Positions 17,363-26,603 of a stretch of DNA of 64,000 nt are shown here, piece after piece. The stretch's first letter is position 1, and the number at the start of each line of letters is the position of its first letter. The stretch covers positions 31,421 to 95,420 of the forward strand of contig NZ_JACWUN010000014.1 in NCBI RefSeq assembly GCF_014773365.1, read 5' to 3'. The DNA is from Pelovirga terrestris (GTDB lineage: Bacteria; Desulfobacterota; Desulfuromonadia; Desulfuromonadales; Geopsychrobacteraceae). The notes beneath the pieces are model-generated. The model was not told where the DNA came from, ran no database searches, and worked only from the letters and a program-made list of their open reading frames with translations. The position numbers and the translations under genes were made by a program.

Positions 17363-19441
17363 ATGGAGAAGTACGACACGACAAAGGTGAGAAATCTTGG
17401 CATTGTGGCGCATAATGGCGCAGGCAAAACCTCGCTGGTGGAGGCCATCATCTTCAATACCGGGATGACAGATAAACTGGGGAAGGTTGATCTGGGCACC
17501 TCGTCCATGGATTTTGAAGAAGAAGAAATTAAACGCAAGTCGACCCTGAGCGCGAGCCTGAACCATTGTCGCTGGAATGATTACAACCTGAATATTGTTG
17601 ATACCCCCGGGGTCAGCAATTTTCTCCACGACACACGACGTTGCCTGCGGGTTCTTGGCGGAGCGGTGGTTATTGTTTCGGCGATATCCGGGACCAAGGC
17701 CCAGACCAAAAGAATCTGGGAGTGGTGCGACGCTTTTGAGGTGCCGCGCATTGCCTTTGTCAACAAAATGGATAAAGAGCGGGCAGATTTTCTCAAAGCC
17801 GTTGATGATATGGAAAAATCCCTCGGTGCCCGGGCGGTTGTCGTAACCCAGCCGATTGGTGCTGAAGAAAATTTCAAGGGAATTATCGATCTGGTGCGGA
17901 TGAAGGCGCGGGTCTATACCTTTGACGAAACCGGTAAGTATGATGAAATCGACATTCCCGAGGAGTACCTGAAAGAAGCTACGCGTCTGCGTGAGCAACT
18001 GGTCGAAGCGGTTGCGGAGGCCGACGACGAGTTGATGGAAAAATATCTTGAAGGGGAAACCCTGTCGCAGGAGGATATCTTGCAAGGGTTGCGTGAAGGC
18101 ACCTTGACCGGTGTTTTTACCCCGGTATTCTGCGGCAGTGCGACCGCCAATATCGGTGTGCGGCAACTGCTCGATTATGTGGTTGCCTGCCTGCCATCCC
18201 CGATCGACAAGGGGATTCAGATCGGATTCAAGCCTAACACCGACGAACCGGTGGAGCGCAAGCCGAGTCCCGACGATCCCTTCTCCGCCATGGTGTTCAA
18301 GACCATTAATGACCCCTATGCCGGTAAATTGACCCTGATGCGCTTGTATTCAGGCACCTTGACGGCTGATACGGTTGTGTTAAATCCGAATAAGGATGAA
18401 AAAGAGCGCATCAGCCACATTTACAAAATGGAAGGGAAAAAACAGACCCCCATCGAGGTCGCTGCCGCCGGTGATATTATCGCAGTCCCCAAACTGAAAG
18501 TAACGGGTACCGGAGACACCCTCTGTGACCTGAAAGACCCGATCATGTTCGAACCACTGGTGCCCCTCAAGCCGGTTATCTCTTTCGCCCTCGAAGGTCG
18601 GAACAAAGGGGACGAAGACAAGATCTATACCGGATTGCAGCGCCTGATGGAAGAAGACCCAACCTTGACCGTAACCCGCGATGATGACACCAAGGAGATG
18701 GTGCTCTCAGGTATGGGGCAGATCCATCTGGAGGTTGCAGTGGAGCGCCTCAAGCGTAAGTACGGCGCTGATGTTATCCTCAAGGAGCCTAAGGTGCCGT
18801 ATCGTGAGACCATTCGCGTCTCCACCCAGGTTCAGGGAAAATACAAGAAACAGTCCGGTGGTCGCGGTCAGTACGGTGATGTCTGGATTGAAGTCAAACC
18901 CCTCCCGCGTGGCAGCGGCTACGAATTCGTCGACAAGGTTGTCGGTGGTGTTGTGCCGCGTAACTACATTCCGGCGGTTGATAAGGGGATTATTGAGGCG
19001 ATGAAAACCGGTCCATTGACCAAGAATCAGGTGGTTGACGTTCAGGTCAGTCTCTATGATGGTTCTCATCACTCTGTCGACTCATCGGAAATGGCCTTTA
19101 AGGTGGCCGGTTCCATGGCGTTCAAAAAAGCCATGGAACAGTGCAAGCCGGTGCTGCTCGAACCGATCATGGCAATGGAGATAACCGTTCCTGATGACTG
19201 CATGGGGGATGTGATTGGCGATCTGAATTCGCGTCGCGGCAAGGTTGTCGGGGTTGAACCCCAAGCCAACAGCCAGACCATCCGTGCTGAAGTGCCGATG
19301 GCTGAAGTATTGCGTTATGCGCCTGAGTTGCGCTCAATGACGTCTGACCGTGGTATGTTCACTATGGAATTCTGCAAGTACGAAGAAGTGCCTTCCCATC
19401 AGACCGCCAAGATTCTTGAAGAACAAGCCAAAGAATCTTAA
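17363..19441 (+). CDS. Elongation factor G paralogue (EF-G2-like)
   Basis: Translation-type GTPase of 692 residues. AAGGAG precedes ATG 17363. The P-loop is AHNGAGKTS (16-24) instead of AHIDAGKTT. The switch I region reads IKRKSTLSASL instead of the canonical RGITI. DTPGVSNF and NKMD are present. Domains II-V follow, including GMGQIHLEV and GRGQYGDVWIEV, with SSEMAFKVAGSMAFK near the end. The altered GTPase motifs place it with accessory EF-G-like proteins, not the housekeeping fusA normally found in the str operon. Its cellular role is unknown. A terminator follows. Confidence 0.88.
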   Translation: MEKYDTTKVRNLGIVAHNGAGKTSLVEAIIFNTGMTDKLGKVDLGTSSMDFEEEEIKRKSTLSASLNHCRWNDYNLNIVDTPGVSNFLHDTRRCLRVLGGAVVIVSAISGTKAQTKRIWEWCDAFEVPRIAFVNKMDKERADFLKAVDDMEKSLGARAVVVTQPIGAEENFKGIIDLVRMKARVYTFDETGKYDEIDIPEEYLKEATRLREQLVEAVAEADDELMEKYLEGETLSQEDILQGLREGTLTGVFTPVFCGSATANIGVRQLLDYVVACLPSPIDKGIQIGFKPNTDEPVERKPSPDDPFSAMVFKTINDPYAGKLTLMRLYSGTLTADTVVLNPNKDEKERISHIYKMEGKKQTPIEVAAAGDIIAVPKLKVTGTGDTLCDLKDPIMFEPLVPLKPVISFALEGRNKGDEDKIYTGLQRLMEEDPTLTVTRDDDTKEMVLSGMGQIHLEVAVERLKRKYGADVILKEPKVPYRETIRVSTQVQGKYKKQSGGRGQYGDVWIEVKPLPRGSGYEFVDKVVGGVVPRNYIPAVDKGIIEAMKTGPLTKNQVVDVQVSLYDGSHHSVDSSEMAFKVAGSMAFKKAMEQCKPVLLEPIMAMEITVPDDCMGDVIGDLNSRRGKVVGVEPQANSQTIRAEVPMAEVLRYAPELRSMTSDRGMFTMEFCKYEEVPSHQTAKILEEQAKES

Positions 19442-19446
19442 CCTGT

Positions 19447-19484
19447 ACGGCGGGGCAATCGACAGCTTTGCCCCGCCGTCAATT
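19447..19484 (+). terminator. Rho-independent terminator after the EF-G paralogue
   Basis: A 12-bp stem ACGGCGGGGCAA/TTGCCCCGCCGT with a nine-base loop, followed by CAATTTT. The T tract is short, so termination may be partial. Confidence 0.75.
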
Positions 19485-19501
19485 TTCGCCGGAATCAAAT
19501 A

Positions 19502-20587
19502 ATGACAGAGGAAAACCATCACAGCCGTGTTACACCGGATACGTCCAGCGGCGCATCAGAACCGCAGACTTCAGCCCATAAAAAAAGACTCGAAGATCTG
19601 CTGATCGATGATGATGCGCCCAAAACGACCTTCAGCGCGCTTGCCGATCAGGAAGTAACCAGCGGTAGCAGGGTTGGTGGTTCATTGGTTTGGCCCCTGG
19701 TGATCCTGGCTTTACTGATTATCGTAGTTGCCGGTGTTGTCGGTGGCTGGTACCAGTACGGCGATCTGTTAAGCGGTCAGTCCGGCAACCGACCGCAGGT
19801 TCGCGTTGAAAAACGGATGACCGCTCCCGAGCGCCCGCAACCCCTTGAAGGTGCCAAGCTAACAAGCACCGGCGCAACCCCGGAAGGAGTTGCCGAGGGA
19901 CAGGATAGCGGCACATCAGCAAAACCGGTAATCGCTGATGCCGCCGCTGAAGAGGACGCTGTTAGGGGGATGGAGGAAGCCGTGGACGAGGTGGTTGCGG
20001 ACGTAGCGGCCCACCTTGCTGTCGTCCCTGCTACTGTTATTGGTGGTACCAACGATAGTGACCCCAGCGTGGCAGCGGAGGTTGGCAGTGAGGCCCAGCC
20101 GCCACCTGCAACAGAGGCTCCGGTTGCAGCGGTAGCTGAGCCGGCTCATCGCGTGCTGGTTGGCCCGTTCATCAGTCAACGAGATCTGGAGCGGGCCGCA
20201 GCACTGTTGCGAGAACGTGGTTTTGATCCGCAACAGGAGCGTGGCTCAGGCAGGGTCGATATGATCCGGCTGCTGGAGGGAATCTATCCCCTGGCCCAGG
20301 CTCAGATTCGTCTGGAAGAGCTGCACAAAGATTATTCTTCAGCGTTTTTACTTCCTGATGGCGACCGCTGGGCCCTCTACATCGGGTCTTTTTCCGATCG
20401 TGAACGCGCCCGCCGTCAGCAGCGTGAGCTCGCTGAGCGCGATATCCAGGTGGCGCAAGTGGATTCACAGCCGACCATCGAAGGTTCCGTGCTGGTTGTT
20501 GTGCGCAACGGACTCAAGGCAGCTGAAGAGGTCGTCGCGCAGGTCAATGCGAGTGGATTGCGCGCCCGTATCGAGGTCGAGCGCTGA
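19502..20587 (+). CDS. SPOR-domain membrane protein
   Basis: A 361-residue protein with a cytoplasmic N-terminal 60 residues and a single membrane helix at about 62-84 (LVWPLVILALLIIVV). An acidic, Ala/Pro-rich periplasmic linker runs from about 100 to 215. The C-terminal part has two SPOR-like units, HRVLVGPFISQRDLERAAALL and WALYIGSFSDRERARRQ. SPOR domains bind denuded peptidoglycan strands at division sites, so a role in cell division or wall remodelling is likely. The ribosome-binding site before ATG 19502 is weak. Confidence 0.8.
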   Translation: MTEENHHSRVTPDTSSGASEPQTSAHKKRLEDLLIDDDAPKTTFSALADQEVTSGSRVGGSLVWPLVILALLIIVVAGVVGGWYQYGDLLSGQSGNRPQVRVEKRMTAPERPQPLEGAKLTSTGATPEGVAEGQDSGTSAKPVIADAAAEEDAVRGMEEAVDEVVADVAAHLAVVPATVIGGTNDSDPSVAAEVGSEAQPPPATEAPVAAVAEPAHRVLVGPFISQRDLERAAALLRERGFDPQQERGSGRVDMIRLLEGIYPLAQAQIRLEELHKDYSSAFLLPDGDRWALYIGSFSDRERARRQQRELAERDIQVAQVDSQPTIEGSVLVVVRNGLKAAEEVVAQVNASGLRARIEVER

Positions 20588-20599
20588 TAGGTACTTTTT

Positions 20600-21631
20600 G
20601 TGAACCGCGAAGATAAAAGCGAAAAAGTTCAGATCAAGCTCCCCGCGGAAGTTGCAAAGATTATGAGCAAATGGGGCGGGCATAGTGTCCGTCTGGCTGC
20701 TGCCCGTGGAGCTCTGCCCATGTCCGGTTCGAATCTGGTCATGGTTCTTTTTGTTTTTTATAACGGCGAGAATCCGGAACTTAAAGAAGAGGCCTTAAGT
20801 ACCCTGCAGACCCTGCCGGCGAAAATTATTCTGGCTGCTCTGTCCCTGCCGGAACTCCATCCTGCGATTATCGACTTAATCGTTCATCTGCGCTTTGAAG
20901 ACGAGGCCGTCATGCAGGCGGTCTTGGTCCACCCGATGACCGGAATCAGAAGTCTGTTATTTATAGCTGAAAACAGTTCCGGTCAGGTCCTCGACATGTT
21001 GGCCGACAATGACAAGATTCTGCGCAAGTCCGACATCCTTCGCAAGGCAATCATCAATAATCCCAATACCGAAAAAGTAACACGTTTGCGTCTGGGCTGG
21101 GTTGAACCACAGGAAAAAGCAGATCCGCCAGAGGAGAAAGAGATCGAAGCAGCGGCCGATGATAGTGATCAGGATCAGGCTGTAGCTGGTGCCGAGAACG
21201 AAGACAAGCTTGATGATGAATCACTGTCCAAGTACCAGCAACTGCAGGAAATGAGCGTTAATGAAAAAATAAAAATGGCTCTTACCGGTGATAAGGAGTG
21301 GCGTACCCTGCTGATCCGCGAGGCGAACAAGCAGATTAACACCGCAGTGCTGCGTAACCCGCGCATTACTGAGGCCGAAGCCATCGCCGTAGCCCTGAAT
21401 CGCAGCAGCTCCGAAGAGCTGATCAGGATTATTCTGCTGAATCGTGATTGGGTGAAGCTGTATGATATGAAAAAGGCCCTGGTCTATCACCCCCGCACCC
21501 CGGTACAGCAGGCTATGAGGCTGATGTCTTTTTTGTCGGAGCGGGATATTAAAGAACTGGCTACCAGTCGCAATGTGACGCAACCGATCATCAATAATGC
21601 CAGGCGGATGCTATCCACGAAAAAGAGATAA
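20600..21631 (+). CDS. Uncharacterised helical-repeat protein
   Basis: I do not recognise the family. The 343-residue soluble protein starts at GTG 20600 behind ATAGGT. The N-terminal half is a series of short helices resembling HEAT/LRV-type repeats (NPELKEEALSTLQTLP, HPAIIDLIVHLRFEDEAVM). A highly acidic linker covers about 175-210. The C-terminal half repeats the helical style, including NPRITEAEAIAVALNRSSSEELI. It lies 12 bases after the SPOR gene and 23 before the mog-like gene, so it is probably co-transcribed. A scaffold role is possible but unproven. Confidence 0.7.
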   Translation: MNREDKSEKVQIKLPAEVAKIMSKWGGHSVRLAAARGALPMSGSNLVMVLFVFYNGENPELKEEALSTLQTLPAKIILAALSLPELHPAIIDLIVHLRFEDEAVMQAVLVHPMTGIRSLLFIAENSSGQVLDMLADNDKILRKSDILRKAIINNPNTEKVTRLRLGWVEPQEKADPPEEKEIEAAADDSDQDQAVAGAENEDKLDDESLSKYQQLQEMSVNEKIKMALTGDKEWRTLLIREANKQINTAVLRNPRITEAEAIAVALNRSSSEELIRIILLNRDWVKLYDMKKALVYHPRTPVQQAMRLMSFLSERDIKELATSRNVTQPIINNARRMLSTKKR

Positions 21632-21654
21632 TCCCCTCGGCAGGGAGCAGTGTG

Positions 21655-22158
21655 ATGACTTTAGAGAAATTCAGGATCGGTATTCTTACCCTGTCTGATA
21701 AAGGCGCCCGTGGTGAGCGGATTGATGAGAGTGGACCACTGCTATCTCAGATGGTAGCCCCCTTGGGCGATGTGGTACGTTATCAGATCATTCCCGACGA
21801 AATGCAGACCCTGGCCCTGATGCTGACCCGCTGGGTCGATGACCTGGGCCTTGACCTGATTCTGACTACCGGCGGGACCGGGCTGAGCCCTCGCGACCAG
21901 ACCCCCCAGGCGACCGCCTCGGTTCTTGATTATCAGATCCCCGGTATGGCTGAAGCGATGCGTGCCGCCAGTCTGGCCAAGACCCCTCATGCCATGTTGT
22001 CGCGGGCACTGGTCGGCGTGCGCAAGCAGAGTCTGATCATCAATCTGCCCGGCAGTCCCAAGGGGGCCTCAGAGAACTTTTCCGTATTGTTACCGGTATT
22101 GCCCCATGCCCTGGCGAAACTCAAAGGGGATCCAACCGATTGTGCGGTAACGCCATAG
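21655..22158 (+). CDS. MogA/MoaB-family molybdopterin biosynthesis protein
   Basis: A 167-residue member of the MoCF_biosynth family. MogA adenylylates molybdopterin before molybdenum insertion; MoaB homologues share the fold. Visible motifs are ILTLSDKGARGERIDESG, LILTTGGTGLSPRDQTP and INLPGSPKGASENF. Start choice is between GTG 21652 and ATG 21655; the latter has GGGAG eight bases upstream. Assignment between MogA and MoaB needs alignment. Confidence 0.88.
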   Translation: MTLEKFRIGILTLSDKGARGERIDESGPLLSQMVAPLGDVVRYQIIPDEMQTLALMLTRWVDDLGLDLILTTGGTGLSPRDQTPQATASVLDYQIPGMAEAMRAASLAKTPHAMLSRALVGVRKQSLIINLPGSPKGASENFSVLLPVLPHALAKLKGDPTDCAVTP

Positions 22159-22233
22159 TTCCTTAGTTGTTCACCATTGGTGCCATAGCGCTGAGTAACC
22201 GGTGGTTTTGACGACCACAAAGGGATATCACCC

Positions 22234-23433
22234 ATGCGTATAACCCCGTTGACAGAATTGACAGAGCGTTCACGTAACCTTCAGCAACAGCTGCGTGAAC
22301 AACAGCTAGATGCGGCGATCCTGGTGCAAAATAGTGATCTTTTTTATTTTACCGGTTCTATTCAACGTGGACTCTATTATCTGCCGGCAGAAGGGGAGCC
22401 GATCTATTTTGTCTTTCGTGACCAAGGGCGTGCGCGCATGGAATCAGGGCTTTGTCACGTCGTCCCCATCGATCGGCTCGCCAGCTTGGTCGGCGAGCTT
22501 GGCCGTTTTGGGGTGTCGTTACCAGGACGCGCAGGGATGGAGTTCGATGTATTGCCGGTCATTGAGGCACAGCGATACCAGAAGCTGTTGCCCGCAACTG
22601 AATTTGTTGATATTGCCCCACAGGTGCGCACCGTAAGGGCGATAAAAAGTGGTTACGAGCTTGAGATTATGAAGGATTGCGCCCTGCTGGCTGATCGGGT
22701 TTATGAAGAGGTAAAGAATCTGCTGGCGGTCGGCAAGACTGACCATGAGGTGATGGCCGAACTCTTTGGCTTTGCTCTCAAACAGGGGCATCAGGGGTTG
22801 ATTCGCATGCGCCGGTTCAATGCTGAAATGTTCTTCGGCCACATTTTTTCCGGCGTGGATAGCGCTGTTCCAGCCCATCTTGATGCTCCTCTGGGGGGAT
22901 TGGGGACAACTCCCGCCGTGGGGCAAGGAGCCGGGCATAAAAAAATTGCCGCCCATGAGCCGATCATCGTCGATTTTATTATCGCCTACGATGGCTATCT
23001 GGTTGATCAGACCCGAACCTTCTCGATCGGTCCGCTGACGGATAAATTACAACAGGCCTATGCCGATATGCTGACGATCCAGAAATTCATGGTTGATCTG
23101 GCCCGTCCCGGGGTGAGTTGGTCCGATTTATATCGCCAGTGTTATCAGCGCGCCTGCGAACTGGGATATGAAGAACATTTTATGGGGGCTGGATCTTCCC
23201 GGGTGCGTTTTATCGGTCATGGCATTGGTGTTGAGGTCGATGAATACCCGTTTATTGCTGAAGGTTTTGATGATCAGGTGCTGCTGCCGGGGATGACCTT
23301 TGCCTTTGAACCCAAGGCGGTGTTTCCGGGGTTGGGTGCGGTCGGGGTGGAAAATACCTGGCGGGTGGCTGAAGAAGGGGTTAAGCGACTGACCTACTCC
23401 TGTGAGAATTTATGGCAGCTGCCGCAGCCGTAA
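22234..23433 (+). CDS. M24-family Xaa-Pro peptidase-like protein
   Basis: A 399-residue protein with an N-terminal creatinase-like domain (to about 160) and a C-terminal pita-bread metallopeptidase domain. Likely metal ligands are visible: Asp in DFIIAYDGY and VDQTRTF, His in GHGIGVEVDEYP, and two Glu in FAFEPKA and VGVENTW. All five family ligands appear present, so the protein should be an active dipeptidase/aminopeptidase cutting before proline. The real substrate is unknown. Confidence 0.9.
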   Translation: MRITPLTELTERSRNLQQQLREQQLDAAILVQNSDLFYFTGSIQRGLYYLPAEGEPIYFVFRDQGRARMESGLCHVVPIDRLASLVGELGRFGVSLPGRAGMEFDVLPVIEAQRYQKLLPATEFVDIAPQVRTVRAIKSGYELEIMKDCALLADRVYEEVKNLLAVGKTDHEVMAELFGFALKQGHQGLIRMRRFNAEMFFGHIFSGVDSAVPAHLDAPLGGLGTTPAVGQGAGHKKIAAHEPIIVDFIIAYDGYLVDQTRTFSIGPLTDKLQQAYADMLTIQKFMVDLARPGVSWSDLYRQCYQRACELGYEEHFMGAGSSRVRFIGHGIGVEVDEYPFIAEGFDDQVLLPGMTFAFEPKAVFPGLGAVGVENTWRVAEEGVKRLTYSCENLWQLPQP

Positions 23434-23454
23434 CGACCGGGGTGGCCAATCCAA

Positions 23455-24294
23455 TTACTGGCGCGACGAATTGCACCAGCGTATCGCCCGCTTGACTCTG
23501 GCCTGCAGCCGGAGCGGATTGATGGGCTTGGCAATAAAATCGTAAAAGCCCATTTCCAGTAGCTTGTATTCATCTTCGGCCGTTGATTTTCCAGTATAGG
23601 CAATCACCGGAATATCACTCAAATCGGCATTCTCCTGCAGGGCTTTGAACAGTTCAATCCCGTCCATGCGGGGCAGTATGATGTCAGTAATAATCAGATT
23701 CGGCCGGTGTTGTGCTGCCGATTTTAGCCCATCGACACCCGTACGCGCCTTGTGAATGGTAAACCCCTTTCTTAGTAGTGCCGCTTCGGCAGCGTTCAGC
23801 GCCAGTTCCTGATTGTCTACCAGCAGAATATCCCAACTGTGATCCTCTTTGGTTTCGGGCGTACTCTGTTGGTAGTGCTTTTCAATCGCCATTTTGATAT
23901 CTACCGGGGTCGCAACACAAGGAGCAATACGTAGCCCTAATTGGAAGCCCAGATCACTCTGCAGCGTCATATTGAGGGGGTTTGCCATGGCCAGGTAGAG
24001 GGTTTTGCCTTCTCGTTTCAATGGAAAAATCAGATGGGCCAGGGCTGTTTCAGCGGTGACTGTGCTTAGAACGGTCGGCGGGAATTTGTGCCGGGTGAGC
24101 TGTTTCGCAAAGGGGAGGCCAAACTGGGTCGATAGTGCTCTGGCAATATCCTCCTCAAGGACGATATCCATGTCCTCAAGGATTTTTCCCAGGGGTTTTT
24201 TTGACGTTTTTTGGCGGGTCAGAGCATCATCCAGTTGCTCTTTATTGATCAGTTGATTTTCCAGCAAAATCTCGCCAAACTTTTTTCGTGACAT
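23455..24294 (-). CDS. MshEN domain fused to a response-regulator receiver
   Basis: A 279-residue protein. Residues 1-140 form a MshEN/GspE N-terminal domain with KFGEILLENQLINKEQLDDAL and a second LGKILEDMDIVLEEDIARAL motif. This fold binds c-di-GMP in some proteins. The receiver domain (about 150-275) has LLVDNQ, the phospho-acceptor Asp in ITDIILPRMDG, T in AYTGKS and K in IAKPINP. One acidic-pocket residue is Asn, not Asp. There is no output domain. It may relay a phosphorylation or c-di-GMP signal by protein contact. AGGAA precedes the ATG. Confidence 0.82.
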   Translation of the reverse strand: MSRKKFGEILLENQLINKEQLDDALTRQKTSKKPLGKILEDMDIVLEEDIARALSTQFGLPFAKQLTRHKFPPTVLSTVTAETALAHLIFPLKREGKTLYLAMANPLNMTLQSDLGFQLGLRIAPCVATPVDIKMAIEKHYQQSTPETKEDHSWDILLVDNQELALNAAEAALLRKGFTIHKARTGVDGLKSAAQHRPNLIITDIILPRMDGIELFKALQENADLSDIPVIAYTGKSTAEDEYKLLEMGFYDFIAKPINPLRLQARVKRAIRWCNSSRQ

Positions 24295-24475
24295 GGGTTC
24301 CTCGAGGGGGTCGCTCTGGCGTTTGCCCGCGAATGAATAGCAAATATAGCGTCGTGTGCATCCACTTTGATTATGGCGCTAGTGCTATTTACTTGCAACC
24401 CCTTATTTTTCCGAAATCAGGGAAAATCTTGTATTATTTTCAGTATATTATGTGAATAGATTCATGTTAAACCTG

Positions 24476-25309
24476 CTAACGCTGACTGAGGGCTTGGTTG
24501 AGGGCCGAGAGGGTCTCGACAGCACCGCCGGCAAACGAAAAGTGGTCGCCGCGAATCTGCGGTTCCCGTGGGTTGATACGTAATACCCTGGTATCAGGTC
24601 GTCGCCCCAGGCGTTCACTTAGATTGCGAATGGTGGGAATCGCCGTGCCGGCGCCGATTTCTATGACGACCAGGGGTTTATCCCGGTGCTGCTGCAGAAA
24701 GTGATCGAAGCGCTCTTCCTGCGAGGCGGAGCGTTGATGCAACCAGGCGTAGTCCCCGAACATGAGGATGTTGGGCCTGGCTACGCGTCCGCATTCAGGG
24801 CACTTAGGGGTTGTGAGGGAACGCATGGTTGTTTCGTCAATATCAAAGGCTTCCTGATTGAGCCAGATATGGCGACTGCAAGGGGTTGTGCATTGCAGAT
24901 GATGGATGGAGCCATGAACTTCGAGAATCTGATCTTCAGCAAAACCGGCCTTCTGAAATTGACCGTCAACATTTGATGTGGCGATAAAGGTGAGCAGGTT
25001 GAATTGCTCACCCCAGGTTTTTAACAGGTGGAATCCGGCGTGGGGAACGGTATTGCGGTAAAGATTGGTACGGTGTCCATAAAATCCCCAACCAAAGTGT
25101 GGATCCTGTTCAAAGTGTTCGGGGTTTGCCGCCTGAACAAAACTTAAGCCTAAACGTTCATACCTGGGGTAAGCATTCCAGAAGCCCTGGTTGCCGCGAA
25201 AATCCGGGAGGCCGGAATCAACCCCCATGCCCGCACCCGTGGTAATTACCAGCGCGGCGGCATTACGGATACATTGTGCCGCCTCAGAGAAACGTCCCGC
25301 TACGCTCAT
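24476..25309 (-). CDS. Sir2-family NAD-dependent deacylase
   Basis: A 277-residue sirtuin. The NAD-binding motif is TTGAGMGVDSGLPDFRG, with TSNVDGQFQKAGF and the catalytic His in EVHGSIHHL. Zinc cysteines are seen in CTTPCSRH and CPECGRVARPNI. The last part contains VIEIGAGTAIPTIRN. It removes acyl groups from lysines, releasing nicotinamide. GGAGG precedes ATG 25309. The GAGMG start of the NAD motif (usually GAG(I/V)S) marks a bacterial subfamily. It is first of a minus-strand group that may not be a single operon. Confidence 0.88.
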   Translation of the reverse strand: MSVAGRFSEAAQCIRNAAALVITTGAGMGVDSGLPDFRGNQGFWNAYPRYERLGLSFVQAANPEHFEQDPHFGWGFYGHRTNLYRNTVPHAGFHLLKTWGEQFNLLTFIATSNVDGQFQKAGFAEDQILEVHGSIHHLQCTTPCSRHIWLNQEAFDIDETTMRSLTTPKCPECGRVARPNILMFGDYAWLHQRSASQEERFDHFLQQHRDKPLVVIEIGAGTAIPTIRNLSERLGRRPDTRVLRINPREPQIRGDHFSFAGGAVETLSALNQALSQR

Positions 25310-25324
25310 CACTGTCCTCCTTGA

Positions 25325-25807
25325 TCAGATGGCTACCGATACCTTGACCGGTTGCAGGGTGCGGATCAGGTCTGCCGGGGAAATCTCGACCAGCAGACCG
25401 CGCTTGCCTCCATTAATCCAGATTTTTCCCAGTGGTTCAATGGAGGCCTCCATATAGATGGGGAGCGATTGGCGGGTGCCGAAAGGTGAAATGCCTCCGG
25501 TCTGGTAGCCCGTGACTCGGTCAGCCTTGTCGGGGTTGCAGGGGGTGATCTGTTTGACTTTCAACTGGCGGGCCAGATGCTTGAGAGACACTTCACAACT
25601 GCCGTGCATCAGAATGATAAAGGGGTGCTGTTCGTCATCTTCCATGACCAGGGTTTTGATCACCGAAAACTCATCGACATTCAATGCTTTAGCACTGGCC
25701 TTGGTTCCCCCTTTTTCTTCATAAGGATAGAGGTGGGGAACAAATGTGACCTTATGCTGTTTGAGAAAGCGGATGGCATTGGTTGCCGAAATCTTGAGCT
25801 TGCTCAT
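25325..25807 (-). CDS. ybaK: YbaK/EbsC-family Cys-tRNA(Pro) deacylase
   Basis: A 160-residue editing protein that hydrolyses cysteine mischarged onto tRNA-Pro. The YbaK core is evident: conserved SVIKTLVM, FIILMHGSCEVSLKHLA, and the TGYQTGGISPFG loop that holds the catalytic Lys region. Length equals that of E. coli YbaK. GGAGA lies before the ATG. Neighbours give no extra functional clue. Confidence 0.92.
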   Translation of the reverse strand: MSKLKISATNAIRFLKQHKVTFVPHLYPYEEKGGTKASAKALNVDEFSVIKTLVMEDDEQHPFIILMHGSCEVSLKHLARQLKVKQITPCNPDKADRVTGYQTGGISPFGTRQSLPIYMEASIEPLGKIWINGGKRGLLVEISPADLIRTLQPVKVSVAI

Positions 25808-25846
25808 GTTGGGTCTCCATGGCTGTTCAGAGCCGATGATTGATGG

Positions 25847-26581
25847 TCAGCGGGCAAGCCACGATAACGGGATGCAGAGAATGCTGATGACGGTCGCGGC
25901 AGCGAAAATCAATCCGCTGATGTGAAACAGGCGATCGGTCTGACGCACACCGCGAATGCTGATCGGCATCCACCAGCCGATGGCCGCGCCGGAGAGCAAT
26001 CCGCCCAGGTGAGCGGCATTGTCGGCACCGATAATAATCCCAAAAACAAAAGCCATCACTGCCCACTGAAACATGAAGTTGCGGCGTTGAATGCCGATAT
26101 GACCACCGATACGGTGATAGTAGCTGACGGAAAAACCGATCAGTCCGAAGATCGCGCCGGAGGCTCCCACCGTTACGACCTGGGGATGCCAGAACAGTCC
26201 GGCAACGGTTGCAGCCAGAGCGGTTACCATATAGACCGACAGAAAACGGTTCCAGCCGATTTCCTGCTCCAGTAACGGACCTACCTGATACAGAACCATC
26301 ATGTTGAAACCGAGATGAATCAGCCCACCGTGGGTAAAGGCGTAGGTTATGGCACGCCACCACTGTCCGCCTTCCAGCACCAACGGCCAGTACTGACCTC
26401 CCCAGTAAACCAGCAGATTTGTCGGTGGCCGGAACATCACCTGCATGCCCAGGCCGAGGATAGTGCCGTGGAGAACAACCAGGGTGAACAGGGCCAGATT
26501 GGTATAAATCAGAATCTGTACAAGTGAGCGCCCGCGCAGGGAGTTTTTAAGAAAAAAAAGATGACGAGACGGTTGGTTCAT
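25847..26581 (-). CDS. Rhomboid-family intramembrane serine protease
   Basis: A 244-residue integral membrane protease with six or seven helices. The catalytic serine is in GASGAIFG near residue 145, and the catalytic histidine in AAHLGGLLSGAAIGWW near 190. The WRAITYAFTHGGLIHLGFNM segment carries the usual HxxxN region of loop L1 and helix 2. GGAGTG precedes ATG 26581. The substrate is unknown. It lies 22 bases downstream of the TraB gene and is probably co-transcribed with it. Confidence 0.93.
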   Translation of the reverse strand: MNQPSRHLFFLKNSLRGRSLVQILIYTNLALFTLVVLHGTILGLGMQVMFRPPTNLLVYWGGQYWPLVLEGGQWWRAITYAFTHGGLIHLGFNMMVLYQVGPLLEQEIGWNRFLSVYMVTALAATVAGLFWHPQVVTVGASGAIFGLIGFSVSYYHRIGGHIGIQRRNFMFQWAVMAFVFGIIIGADNAAHLGGLLSGAAIGWWMPISIRGVRQTDRLFHISGLIFAAATVISILCIPLSWLAR

Positions 26582-26603
26582 TGATCACTCCAAAATATCC
26601 GGA

